A stretch of DNA of 15,057 bases from Deltaproteobacteria bacterium (GCA_019314185.1 JAFCZU010000062.1:1-15057), one strand, 5' to 3'; positions 1 through 7,571 are shown, counted from the stretch's first letter. Numbers and translations: made by a program. Notes: generated from the sequence alone by a model not told the origin.

Positions 1-80
1 CCTATGCTCTGTTTCATCAGCTCCAACTGTCCTTCTAAGTTAAGCTGATAAAGAACAAGTTGTCTTAGCAGTTAAATAAC
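1..80. other. Window edge, no assignable gene
   Basis: All three plus-strand frames close within the first 50 bases or so, so at most the last dozen or so codons of an upstream plus-strand gene could be present. One frame ends at a TAA around 36-38. I cannot identify a product. The strong terminator just downstream fits a plus-strand transcription unit ending here. Confidence 0.3.
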
Positions 81-114
81 AAAACCCCCGGCTGGAAACG
101 GCCGGGGGTTTTTT
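81..114 (+). terminator. Strong rho-independent terminator (bidirectional)
   Basis: A perfect 8-bp G+C-only stem (CCCCCGGC at 85-92, GCCGGGGG at 101-108) encloses an 8-base loop. It is preceded by AAAA and followed by a T6 run. The A-run on the left and T-run on the right let it work in both directions. It separates whatever lies left of the window from the repeat zone. Confidence 0.93.
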
Positions 115-140
115 GTTTAAACAGGTGTCAGATCATTATT

Positions 141-239
141 GTTGGGTTTCGTTCCTCAACCCAACCTACCACTACCACTTATTTTTGTGAAAATTCAAAG
201 CTCGTAGTCGTAGGTTGGGTTAAGCGAAGCAACCCAACA
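141..239. repeat. REP pair 1 (two inverted REP palindromes)
   Basis: Two REP-like palindromes face each other: 141-170 reads on the minus strand and 211-239 on the plus strand. Each has a GTAG tetranucleotide at the foot of a GTTGGGTT/AACCCAAC stem. The left copy has a GAGGAACGA-type loop and the right an AAGCGAAGC loop. The GTAG ends point inward with about 40 bp between, the usual look of a BIME (paired REPs). GTAG at the hairpin foot is the known recognition hallmark of RAYT transposases, and a RAYT remnant lies 270 bp away. The same inward-facing arrangement recurs at 910-1014. Confidence 0.8.
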
Positions 240-250
240 CAGCGTGTTGC

Positions 251-426
251 ACCACGAAGATCACGAAGGACACGAAGAAGAAAGGTGTGTTGTATTATTA
301 TGGCATAAAGCAGAAGCGGAGTTGTATTATTATGGCATAAAGCAGAAGCGGACGTGGAATGACTTTTTACGCGTTTATCAAACTTTTTTTCATGCTTTTC
401 TTCGCGCTCTTCGTGTTCTTCGTGGT
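251..426. repeat. CACGAAG-ended inverted-repeat element
   Basis: The left end (251-280) is built of CACGAAG repeats. The right end (about 396-426) is its approximate reverse complement, with CTTCGTG repeats and CTTCGTGGT at the tip. The ends could fold into a long imperfect hairpin. Inside is a 32-bp tandem duplication. Reading frames across it give low-complexity peptides rich in His-Glu-Glu on one strand and Phe/Val on the other. I treat these as spurious. A weaker pair of the same end motif brackets the element near 7400-7610. Confidence 0.65.
289..352. repeat. 32-bp perfect tandem duplication
   Basis: Two adjacent identical 32-bp units (289-320 and 321-352), each starting GTTGTATTATTATGG and ending CAGAAGCGGA. 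They sit in the centre of the CACGAAG-ended element. The perfect identity points to a recent duplication. Confidence 0.9.
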
Positions 427-471
427 AAATATTTTTCTGTGAATGTCTGGTTTTTTTGCTATAAAGGTAGT

Positions 472-543
472 TCGTAGGTTGGGTTAAGCGAAGCAACCCA
501 ACAAAAAAAAGCTATTCCCTTCCAATTGTTTCATCTAACGTAA
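472..543. repeat. 72-bp direct repeat, copy 1
   Basis: Contains REP 3, an A8 tract and the last codons of the RAYT remnant with its TAG stop. It is identical base for base to 984-1055, exactly 512 bp away. Confidence 0.93.
475..502 (+). repeat. REP 3, at the 3' edge of the RAYT remnant
   Basis: A GTAG-foot palindrome with an 8-bp GTTGGGTT/AACCCAAC stem and an AAGCGAAGC loop. Eight A residues separate it from the end of the RAYT remnant, so it is the downstream REP of that transposase module. Confidence 0.85.
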
Positions 544-898
544 TATCTCCTCCTGCTCCCCACTCCAAATCATACATAGCCTGTTCTTTCTTCTTTTGTC
601 TCGAGGCAGAAGGTGTGAGCTTATATTTGTCATCACACTTTCTGCTGAAATAACTCTTTATCAACCGCCAGCGTTTGGAAAAGTCACGGTCCCCATCCGG
701 CAATGTCCACAAGCAATGTAAATGATCGGGCAGAAGGACAAAAGCATCAATTGCAAATAGATGTTTTGCCATAACATGCCTGAAAGATTCCCGCAGTAAT
801 GATACATTGTTGTGTTGGCACAGAATTTTATTCCTTTTATATGTAACGACCGTAAAGAAATATGTTCCGCCTTTGGTTCGTGCACGTCGGTATCGCAT
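512..898 (-). pseudogene. REP-associated tyrosine transposase (RAYT), internally deleted
   Basis: A Y1-type HUH transposase of the RAYT (TnpA_REP) family, whose intact members nick and join single-stranded REP hairpins. The 128-residue frame keeps the N-terminal half: the GGTYFFTVVTY strand at residues 10-20 and the metal-binding HLH at 59-61 in a PDHLHCLW context. It also keeps the WRLIKSYFSR helix at 77-86 and the family's C-terminal YDLEWGAGGD tail. From family knowledge, the segment normally between these, with the FWEH block and the YIHYNPVKHG motif carrying the catalytic tyrosine, is missing. The junction lies at about residues 107/108 (near 577). The frame is preserved, so the loss of some 55-60 residues (inferred) was clean, but the product should be catalytically dead. 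REPs flank it closely: REP 4 is 12 bp upstream of the ATG and REP 3 lies just past the stop. Confidence 0.87.
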
Positions 899-909
899 AG
901 ATCCTCATT

Positions 910-1014
910 GTTGGGTTTCGTTCCTCAACCCAACCTACCAACTATATGAAAATTTGATTATTCTTGAAATAATGAAATACAGCTCGTAGGTTGGGTTAAG
1001 CGAAGCAACCCAAC
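910..1014. repeat. REP pair 2 (REP 4 and REP 5)
   Basis: REP 4 (910-939, minus orientation, GAGGAACGA-type loop) and REP 5 (987-1014, plus orientation, AAGCGAAGC loop) face each other with GTAG ends inward and about 47 bp between. Loop types and orientation repeat those of REP pair 1. REP 4 lies directly upstream of the RAYT start codon, so it is the upstream REP of that module. Confidence 0.85.
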
Positions 1015-1055
1015 AAAAAAAAGCTATTCCCTTCCAATTGTTTCATCTAACGTAA
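984..1055. repeat. 72-bp direct repeat, copy 2, with RAYT 3' remnant
   Basis: Identical to 472-543. Beyond REP 5 and the A8 tract it encodes on the minus strand the last nine residues of the RAYT protein, TLDETIGRE, then TAG (1024-1026). Homology stops abruptly after 1055. It is therefore the orphan 3' end of a second RAYT gene or a duplication product of the first. Confidence 0.9.
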
Positions 1056-1233
1056 GGAAAAACCAACAGGGCCGCATCTTAAATATTAACTATTGGCTTG
1101 TCAAGCTATCTTTGTAACTGTTCAGATTATTAGGCAAAACCAGACTGTGGGATGTATCAGTTCGCAGGTTGGGTTAAGCGAAGCAACCCAACGTTATGCC
1201 CATCTGATTGTTTGAAGTGGGTCAGTTTATAAC
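1056..1233. repeat. REP 6 and an orphan end of the GTAACT element
   Basis: A gene-free stretch. REP 6 (about 1165-1192) has the same stem and loop as REP 5, but its foot reads GCAG instead of GTAG. At 1114-1125, GTAACTGTTCAG matches the terminal motif of the elements at 4208-4316 and 12205-12350, with no partner end nearby. Nothing else is recognisable. Confidence 0.6.
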
Positions 1234-1634
1234 GTGAAGGGAGAAATAGATGTCGGCAAAAATCTGTCCCAAGCCCTCTACGGAATTGTCTCCAGCAAAT
1301 TCGGAAACGTCGCCGTTGCTCACGAGGTAAGTGAAATCCATGATGTCGATATTTATTTCGTTCCCCGGATCAAATCCTTCAAATATTCGCCCCCTTTTAC
1401 GGGCTTGGGTTCTCATACCGCCGCCGTGGAGCTGGAAACGGAAATCTTCGCCGGGAACGGACGGCGACTGCGCAGTTTCAGCGTCAAGCAGAATGGAAGT
1501 AGAAACATGTTAAATCAGATCAAAATGGAAACGAACTATGATATGGCGCACTATGCGGTGAACGAGGCCATAGACAACCTCCTGAAGGAATTTTCCCGGA
1601 AGCTTAATGAATTTATTGATTCAAGAGGTACACC
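1216..1634 (+). pseudogene. Headless putative envelope lipoprotein fragment
   Basis: The frame opens after a TGA at 1213-1215 and has only a GTG start (1234), with no signal peptide or lipobox. Residues up to about 130 look like real protein: alternating strands (DVDIYFVPRIKSFKYSPP, AAVELETEIFAGNG) and then a helix (YAVNEAIDNLLKEFSRKLNE). This resembles YajG- or LpoB-like periplasmic lipoproteins in general character only; I do not recognise the family. Past about 1620 the same frame translates out-of-frame CHAT sequence, so the real product ends there. The N-terminus seems lost close to REP 6. Probably not functional. Confidence 0.5.
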
Positions 1635-2462
1635 ATGCGGCGGTTCAAAGAAAATCCCAAATTATCCCGGCCCCTGTTTGCGCTCGGCGATCCGGTCTAT
1701 GATGATTCGGATGTGCGTTAGAGCCGAAGAAAGTTCGACAACATCGTCCTGGCATCAGCCAACCAGACGCCCGGTTTCAATTTGCGCAGCGCCTTGGTCC
1801 GCAACGGCTTCTCTTTGCCCCGCCTGCCCGAGACCCGAGACGAGGTCCTGAAAATCGGCGCTCTCTTCGGGTACCAGGCCAATGACCGCAACATCAAGCT
1901 CGATATGGACGCCTCCAAAAGCGAACTTTTAAAATCCGATCCCGGCATTTACCGATATATCCATTTTGCCACTCACGGTCTTTTAAGCGGCGACATTCCT
2001 TATATTCTGGAACCGGCGCTGGTTCTAAACCAGCCGGGAAACCGCAACCCTGAAGATGGCTTCCTCAAAATGAGCGAGATTCTGGAATTCAAACTCAACG
2101 CAGATGCCGTTGTTCTATCGGCCTGCAAGACGGCTCTGGGAAAAGAGATCGCCGGAGAGGAAATCGTAGGCTTAAGCCGCGCCTTCATGCTCGCAGGATC
2201 TAAATCGGTCATCGTGAGCCTCTGGAGCGTGGAGTCGAATTCCACGGCCGTCCTGATGAAGCGCTTTTACTCGCACCTCAAGCACGGAAGATCCAAAGAA
2301 GAGGCGCTCAGGCTGGCCAAGCAGGAATTGAAAAGCCAAAGCCTGACCTCCACGGATCTCAGCCGTGGCGTTACGATCACCGGACGAAACAAAAAAATTC
2401 AAACCGGCGCCTCCCATCCATTTTTCTGGGCACCTTTCATCCTGATTGGTGAATGGGAGTAA
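1635..2462 (+). pseudogene. CHAT-domain (caspase-like) protein, 5'-truncated, with in-frame TAG
   Basis: C-terminal part of a CHAT protease-like protein; in longer relatives this domain usually follows TPR repeats. The frame carries the typical lead-in RPLFALGDPVYDDSD, then TAG at 1719-1721. It resumes in the same frame with SRRKFDNIVLASANQ and runs on to 2462. Counting from the TTG at 1782, the 226-residue remainder keeps the putative catalytic pair: His65 in HFATHG and Cys115 in VVLSACKTALG. The domain's C-terminal end (SVIVSLWSVES, then FFWAPFILIGEWE) is also intact. A TGA at 1617-1619 closes the frame upstream, so the N-terminal half has been lost and replaced by the unrelated lipoprotein fragment. 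The patch is more G+C-rich than glnS beside it, suggesting foreign origin. It ends 16 bp from glnS, tail to tail. A truncated CHAT domain could still be made from an internal start, but I see no good ribosome binding site. Confidence 0.8.
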
Positions 2463-2478
2463 AAATATCCGGATAAGG

Positions 2479-4185
2479 TCAACGAGCCTGCTTTTTTTCA
2501 ATTCTTGCCCATGAATCCCGCAAAGTTGCTGTCCGGTTAAATACGAGCGCCCCTTCATGCGAATCAACAGAATCCACACAAAAATAACCAAGCCTTTCAA
2601 ACTGATACCTGCTTCCCGGCTTTGCTCCCGCAATGCTTGGTTCAACATAACAGGATGTTAGTATTTTTAGGGAATTTGGATTTAAACAATCCATAAAATC
2701 AGCATTGTCTTTTCCCTTTGCCGGGTTTTCTTTTATAAACTGACGATCATACAAGCGGACTTCTGCCTTGGTTGCGTGAGACGCGGAAACCCAGTGAAGG
2801 GTTCCCCTGACTTTGCGTCCGTCAGAAGACCATCCCCCTTTTGTTTCAGGATCATACGTGCAGCGCAGCTCAATAATTTTACCGGTTTCATCCTTTATCA
2901 CTCTCTCACACTTGATATAGTAGGCGTACCTCAATCTTACTTCTCGGCCTGGAGCTAATCGGAAAAACTTTTTGGGCGGATCTTCACGAAAATCATCCTG
3001 CTCAATATAAAGCACCCGTGAAAATGGAACCTTCCGAGTCCCCATGTCCGGATTTGTCGGGTGATTCTGAGCCTCCAGCTCCTCTGTCAGATCTTTTGGA
3101 TAGTTTTCAATAACCACGCGAAGGGGATGCAAAACGCCCATAACTCTAGAGGATCGTTCATTTAAATCTTCCCTTATGCAGTGCTCTAACAATGCAAAAT
3201 CTACGATACTTTCCTTTTTGGCTATTCCGATGCGTTCACAAAAAGCTCTGATAGATTCCGGTGTATAACCGCGTCTCCGCATACCGGACAGGGTTGGCAT
3301 GCGAGGGTCGTCCCATCCGGAAACATGCTTTTGGCCAACCAGCTTCAAAAGTTTCCTCTTGCTCATCACGGTATATGTCAGATTGAGTCTGGCAAACTCG
3401 ATTTGCCGTGGATGACAATCAGCATTCAACTCGTCAAGTATCCAGTCGTAAAGAGACCGGTGATCTTCAAACTCCAGCGTGCAGAGGGAATGTGTAATCC
3501 CTTCGATGGAATCGGAAAGACAATGAGCATAATCATACATCGGATAAATGCACCACCTGTCGCCGGTTCTGTGATGCTCCATGTGTTTAATACGATAAAT
3601 AACAGGATCACGCATATTCAAATTCGGAGATGACATATCAATTTTTGCTCGAAGCACATGTTCCCCGTCTTCGAATTCGCCTGTCCGCATACGCTCAAAC
3701 ATGTCCAGATTTTCTTCGATTGAACGGTTGCGATATGGACTGTCTTCCCCCGGCTCGATCAAGGTGCCGCGATATTTTCTTATTTCTTCCGCACTCAGGC
3801 TGCAGATATAGGCCTTGCCCTTTTTTATAAGCTGAACAGCATATTGGTAGAGTTTTTCAAAATAGTCTGATGTATAATAGAGCCGACTGCCCCAGTCAAA
3901 GCCAAGCCACCTGACGTCTGATTTTATTGACTCTACATATTCGATATCTTCCTTGACCGGATCTGTATCATCAAATCGCAAATTGCAAACACCTCCTGTA
4001 TGTTCGGCGGCAATCCCAAAATTAAGACAAATCGACTTGGCGTGTCCGATATGCAGGCAGCCGTTCGGTTCAGGAGGAAAACGAGTTACAATACGACCAT
4101 TATTTTTATTTGCCTTCAAATCTTCAGCAATAATATTGCGAATAAAGTTTGACGGTTGAGACAATTCAATTGCGTTGTTGTTCAT
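2479..4185 (-). CDS. glnS: Glutamine--tRNA ligase (GlnRS)
   Basis: Class I aminoacyl-tRNA synthetase that charges tRNA-Gln with glutamine in the cytoplasm. At 568 residues it is slightly longer than the roughly 554 of E. coli GlnRS. The HIGH signature is at residues 45-48 within [14 protein letters not shown]. The acceptor-binding insertion follows, and the KMSKS-equivalent VMSKR is at 273-277. The C-terminal half is the beta-barrel anticodon-binding part, with [16 protein letters not shown] and a RGTLHWVSA segment. The ATG start has AGGA eight bases upstream. The gene is followed tail to tail by the CHAT remnant. Upstream, a GTAACT-type palindromic element fills the gap to the helicase. Bacterial GlnRS is phylogenetically patchy, and lineages with it need not depend on GatCAB for Gln-tRNA. 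Confidence 0.97.
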   Translation of the reverse strand: MNNNAIELSQPSNFIRNIIAEDLKANKNNGRIVTRFPPEPNGCLHIGHAKSICLNFGIAAEHTGGVCNLRFDDTDPVKEDIEYVESIKSDVRWLGFDWGSRLYYTSDYFEKLYQYAVQLIKKGKAYICSLSAEEIRKYRGTLIEPGEDSPYRNRSIEENLDMFERMRTGEFEDGEHVLRAKIDMSSPNLNMRDPVIYRIKHMEHHRTGDRWCIYPMYDYAHCLSDSIEGITHSLCTLEFEDHRSLYDWILDELNADCHPRQIEFARLNLTYTVMSKRKLLKLVGQKHVSGWDDPRMPTLSGMRRRGYTPESIRAFCERIGIAKKESIVDFALLEHCIREDLNERSSRVMGVLHPLRVVIENYPKDLTEELEAQNHPTNPDMGTRKVPFSRVLYIEQDDFREDPPKKFFRLAPGREVRLRYAYYIKCERVIKDETGKIIELRCTYDPETKGGWSSDGRKVRGTLHWVSASHATKAEVRLYDRQFIKENPAKGKDNADFMDCLNPNSLKILTSCYVEPSIAGAKPGSRYQFERLGYFCVDSVDSHEGALVFNRTATLRDSWARIEKKQAR

Positions 4186-4207
4186 TCAATGTTTCCTGTT
4201 CTTTTTT

Positions 4208-4316
4208 GTAACTATTCAGTCACAGATCTACGCTGATTATCACTGATATTTTTTCTTTTTTTAATAAAGGTTTTAAATTCATATCCTTTTTTTGTGTCTT
4301 AGTGGCTGAACAGTTA
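4208..4316. repeat. GTAACTATTCAG-ended palindromic element, copy A
   Basis: The left end (4208-4224, GTAACTATTCAGTCAC) and right end (about 4294-4316, TTAGTGGCTGAACAGTTAT) are imperfect reverse complements. The interior is AT-rich. It is clearly related to the element at 12205-12350: both share a T-rich stretch followed by an AAAGG/CCTTT-type segment and the same right end. The element fills most of the gap between the helicase stop and the glnS start. I see no coding potential. Confidence 0.75.
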
Positions 4317-4325
4317 TCTTATATT

Positions 4326-6005
4326 TTAATCTTTCCTTCTCTTTTTACTTTTTTTAGATCGTTTGGTTTGCGGTTTTTTATCTTCGGCATATTGAACCCG
4401 AACATTTCGACCATCAATTTTAGCGCCTTTCATTGTTTTTAAGACTTTAGCCGCAACACTTGTTTCAACTTCAAAAAAAGAAAATTCCCGCATGATTTCT
4501 ATTGGACCAATCTTTTCAGAGCTAATTCCAGATTTGCTGCATATAGTTTTTACCATAGCGCCTTTTGTCAGATTATCCATAGACCCTGTGTTTAAGAAAA
4601 ACCGTTTCGATTTTCCTGATACTGATTTCTTTCGTTGTCGATCTTTTTTTACAGGACGATAAGCATCTTCCTTTTTTTTCAAGGATACATTTATATCTTT
4701 AGAACCTTTATAATAATTAAGAAAGCGGTTAAATTCATTTGAAACAAACTTTTGAATGAGTTCTTCTTTTGTAAGACCGTCTAATGTATTATAGACCAGC
4801 GGCAGGAAACGCTCGATTTCTTTCTGATCCACTTTAACTTCTACCATTTTGCTGACCATGGAATAGAGCTGTTTCTCACAAATTGCATGTCCTTCCGGAA
4901 CTTTTGCATAATTAAATTTAACACCTGCTTTTCTTTCTATAAACTGAAGCTTGCTTTTTTCCCGGGAATTGATGATGACTATGGATGTTCCTGATTTGCC
5001 AGCTCTTGCCGTTCTGCCGCTCCTGTGAGTATAGTTTCCCGCCTCATCAGGGAGTTTATAGTTAATGACATGGGTGATATCGGAAACATCTATTCCGCGG
5101 GCGGCAACATCTGTTGCAATAAGAATCTGAATGGATTTGGCCTTAAATCTGCTCATGACTTTATCTCGTATTGCCTGAGAAAGGTCGCCATGAAGAGCTT
5201 CAGCGTTATAGCTGTCTTTCATCAGTTTCTCTGCTATATCCTGTGTCTCTTTTCGCGTGCGACAAAACACGAGCCCATAAATATCCGGGTAATAATCAAT
5301 AATTCGTTTTAATGCCTGATACCTGTCTTTTTCTTTGACGATATAATTCACATGCAAAATATTTTCCGCGCCGCTATTTTTCTTCCCAACTATTATCTCA
5401 ACGGGATTTTTCATGTATTTTTTTGCAATTTTTGCAACTTGATGAGGCATTGTTGCAGAAAACAGCCAGGTTCTTTTCTGAGATGGCGTGTTTTCAAGAA
5501 TGGCATCTATATCTTCCTGAAATCCCATATTGAGCATTTCATCCGCTTCATCAAGGACCACGTATGAAACCATGGAAAGTTTTGCTATTTTTCTATTAAT
5601 AAGATCAAGCAATCTCCCTGGTGTTGCCACAATAATCTGAGCGCCTTTTTTGATCTGATTCCTCTGGTTTTCAATGCTGGCGCCGCCATAAACAGCGGCA
5701 ACCTTTGCACCTTTTACATATTTGCATAATTTTTTAATATCATCTGAAATCTGCATACATAGTTCTCTCGTTGGGCAAACCACCAGCCCTTGAGTATGTT
5801 TCAGGTCAAAATCAATCAGCTGGATCATGGGTAAACCAAAAGCTGCTGTTTTACCTGTTCCGGTCTGGGCAAGACCTACAAGATCCCTGTCCCCTCCAAT
5901 AATTTCAGGGATTGCATCTGTCTGGATGGGCGTGGGTTCAACAAACCCGAGATCTTTAACCGCCTGTAACAACTCATCAATTAAATCCAAGTTTTCAAAA
6001 CTCAT
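4326..6005 (-). CDS. deaD: DEAD-box RNA helicase, DeaD/CsdA-like, with DbpA-type RNA-binding domain
   Basis: ATP-dependent RNA helicase of 559 residues; family members remodel RNA during ribosome assembly, mRNA turnover and cold adaptation. The Q motif lies around residues 21-33 and motif I (AQTGTGKT) at 46-53. PTREL is at 78-82, TPGR at 128-131 and DEAD at 152-155. SAT, HGDLSQ, ATDVAARGIDV and HRSGRTARAG follow in the second RecA domain. The C-terminal region, about 465-545, fits the DbpA/CsdA RNA-recognition fold (FFEVETSVAAKVLKTMKG). It ends in a Lys/Arg-rich tail suited to RNA contact. It is a single gene with its own promoter, 140 bp upstream of glnS. The DeaD/CsdA name is by architecture; DbpA-like specificity for 23S rRNA cannot be excluded. 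Confidence 0.93.
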   Translation of the reverse strand: MSFENLDLIDELLQAVKDLGFVEPTPIQTDAIPEIIGGDRDLVGLAQTGTGKTAAFGLPMIQLIDFDLKHTQGLVVCPTRELCMQISDDIKKLCKYVKGAKVAAVYGGASIENQRNQIKKGAQIIVATPGRLLDLINRKIAKLSMVSYVVLDEADEMLNMGFQEDIDAILENTPSQKRTWLFSATMPHQVAKIAKKYMKNPVEIIVGKKNSGAENILHVNYIVKEKDRYQALKRIIDYYPDIYGLVFCRTRKETQDIAEKLMKDSYNAEALHGDLSQAIRDKVMSRFKAKSIQILIATDVAARGIDVSDITHVINYKLPDEAGNYTHRSGRTARAGKSGTSIVIINSREKSKLQFIERKAGVKFNYAKVPEGHAICEKQLYSMVSKMVEVKVDQKEIERFLPLVYNTLDGLTKEELIQKFVSNEFNRFLNYYKGSKDINVSLKKKEDAYRPVKKDRQRKKSVSGKSKRFFLNTGSMDNLTKGAMVKTICSKSGISSEKIGPIEIMREFSFFEVETSVAAKVLKTMKGAKIDGRNVRVQYAEDKKPQTKRSKKSKKRRKD

Positions 6006-6049
6006 ATTTTTCTCAATCCTTCTAATAAATTTAAATGTTTAAATCGAAG

Positions 6050-6078
6050 ATTATAACACGGGTAAAATGGTAAGGCAA
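6050..6078 (-). promoter_or_regulatory. Sigma70-type promoter for the DEAD-box helicase
   Basis: On the minus strand, -35 TTGCCT (6073-6078) and a perfect -10 TATAAT (6050-6055) are separated by exactly 17 bp. They lie about 45 bp upstream of the helicase ATG at 6005, leaving a leader of about 38-40 bases. It is the clearest promoter in the window. Confidence 0.75.
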
Positions 6079-6218
6079 ACGTTATATACCATGTAACAAA
6101 TACTTTCCTCACAGAAACGCTCTTGTCTTTAGCTAATATCTTTGCTAACAGAGTTAACTATATATGGTTTTTGCATATAGAAGACTTTCTTCCTACAAGT
6201 TAAGCAAGCGCCCCAAAA

Positions 6219-6419
6219 ATGAATTTAGATATTAATATTGTCAAAATGATTATCAGGGGAGTTGTCTCATACGTTATTGGGGCTATGATCTTATGCGTAT
6301 TGGCAACGTTTCAAAAGTTGGCAATTGATTGCAGAGTTCTTGTGTCTGCTGCCGACAATGCACTCTATTCGGCAAAGGAAAATGGTCGAAATCAGGTAAA
6401 TTCCGGAAAACATCAATAG
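6219..6419 (+). pseudogene. Degraded GGDEF (diguanylate cyclase) C-terminal remnant
   Basis: A 66-residue frame whose last third, SAADNALYSAKENGRNQV (residues 43-60), is the unmistakable C-terminal signature of GGDEF domains (ADxALYxAKxxGRN). The GGDEF active-site loop is absent. The preceding stretch (GAMILCVLATFQKLAID) may be a mutated piece of the helix that normally lies just after the active site, joined to the tail by a deletion. That alignment is my inference. The first 20 residues resemble nothing I know. The stop lies 33 bp before the pyrD ATG. Not expected to make c-di-GMP. Confidence 0.65.
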
Positions 6420-6452
6420 GGTTTGCCCAATCGGGTAAAATATGCGGGTATT

Positions 6453-7373
6453 ATGAAAAATAGAGCCGACCTATCAGTAAATATTGGAAGGATAGAACTA
6501 AAAAACCCGGTAATGACGGCATCCGGCACATTTGGGTATGCAAAAGAGTTTGATGATCTTGTTGATCTGAACCAGCTGGGAGCTATTATTGTCAAGGGTT
6601 TATCGCTTCAACCATCCAAAGGCAATCCACCGCCAAGGATAGTTGAAACTCCATGCGGCATGCTCAATGCCATTGGCCTTGAAAACGTCGGCCTTGCATC
6701 GTTTGTTGAAGAAAAGCTCCGGTTCCTAAAAGGACTCTCAACACCCGTTATTACAAACATTTACGGTAAAGATGCCCGGGAATATGCGGAACTGGCCTCA
6801 CGCATTAATGATATCGAAGAAATAGCAGGCATCGAAGTCAATATTTCATGCCCCAATGTAAAGGCAGGAGGTGCCGCATTTGGAACTGATCCAGAAGCAG
6901 CCTGCAGGGTGGTAAAGGCTGTAAGAGACAACACAGGGAAACCGCTTATGGTAAAACTTACTCCCAACGTAACAGATATTACGGTTGTTGCCCGCAGCGT
7001 TGAGGATGCAGGCGCTGATTCCATATCTTTGATAAATACGATAACCGGCATGGCTATAGATATTGAAACCCGACGTCCAAAGCTTGCAAATATAACAGGA
7101 GGCCTCTCCGGCCCTGCAATCAAACCAATAGCCCTGCGTATGGTCTGGCAGGTTACGCAGCAGGTTAAAATTCCGGTTATCGGGGTTGGAGGCATAATGA
7201 CGCCGGAAGATGCTCTGGAATTTTTAATAGCAGGAGCTGCTGCCGTTCAGATCGGCACAGCCAATTTTATAAATCCGCATGCCACAATTGACATTATTGA
7301 AGGAATCGAAGCCTTTCTTATAAAAAGAAATATCCCGCGAATAACAGATATTATCGGAACACTTCAAACCTGA
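6453..7373 (+). CDS. pyrD: Dihydroorotate dehydrogenase, class 1B catalytic subunit
   Basis: Oxidises dihydroorotate to orotate, the fourth step of pyrimidine synthesis, in the cytosol using FMN. I choose the ATG at 6453, giving 306 residues, the usual PyrDB length; a TTG at 6423 would add ten residues. The FMN-phosphate and barrel segments are clear: ASGTFGY at 23-29, VKGLS at 47-51 and GVGGIMTPEDALEFLIAGA near 240-258. The catalytic base is the cysteine of NISCPN (Cys133), which marks class 1 rather than the serine-using class 2 enzyme. Class 1B enzymes normally pair with the Fe-S/FAD subunit PyrK to pass electrons to NAD+. No pyrK is present in this window, and the position upstream is taken by the GGDEF remnant. 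It is convergent with leuA across a repeat-filled gap. Confidence 0.94.
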   Translation: MKNRADLSVNIGRIELKNPVMTASGTFGYAKEFDDLVDLNQLGAIIVKGLSLQPSKGNPPPRIVETPCGMLNAIGLENVGLASFVEEKLRFLKGLSTPVITNIYGKDAREYAELASRINDIEEIAGIEVNISCPNVKAGGAAFGTDPEAACRVVKAVRDNTGKPLMVKLTPNVTDITVVARSVEDAGADSISLINTITGMAIDIETRRPKLANITGGLSGPAIKPIALRMVWQVTQQVKIPVIGVGGIMTPEDALEFLIAGAAAVQIGTANFINPHATIDIIEGIEAFLIKRNIPRITDIIGTLQT

Positions 7374-7412
7374 TGGAATCGCTATAAAAAACAATTAAAC
7401 CACGAAGATTAA

Positions 7413-7571
7413 AACTCAAAGTTTCGCACCCCTTAATCTATCTAAAGCGTTAGACAGTAAGGGCTAAAAATAAATTTTAAAGCGAAATATACTGCCTGTG
7501 GTTTTTAAGGATTAAGGGGCAATCCTTACCGTCTTGATATTGATAGAAATCAAGAGTGCGGAACATGAGTT
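7413..7571. repeat. AACTCAAG-ended palindromic element, copy 1
   Basis: An imperfect palindrome of about 159 bp between pyrD and leuA. The left end AACTCAAAGTTTCGCACC is mirrored by the right end (..GCGGAACATGAGTT). Further in, GTTAGACAGTAAGG is mirrored by CCTTACCGTC. The inner left block 7444-7507 matches 14877-14940 at 60 of 64 positions. The segment just before CCTTACCGTC differs between the copies. It has no start-to-stop frame of note. CACGAAG/CTTCATGGT motifs flank it at about 7400 and 7610. Confidence 0.8.

Noticed and set aside
179..496. Open frames on both strands giving His/Glu-rich or Phe/Val-rich small proteins
   Set aside because: They translate the CACGAAG inverted ends, the 32-bp duplication and REP sequence. 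Composition is repeat-driven, and there is no ribosome binding site or recognisable domain.
1719..1721. Pyrrolysine codon in the CHAT gene
   Set aside because: TAG terminates ilvB, cimA and the RAYT remnant in this window, the CHAT gene is already truncated upstream, and no pyl genes are visible. Not fully excluded.
2463..2478. TATCCGGATA palindrome between the CHAT remnant and glnS as a terminator
   Set aside because: It is a 10-bp perfect palindrome without a loop, and too short to act as a terminator hairpin.
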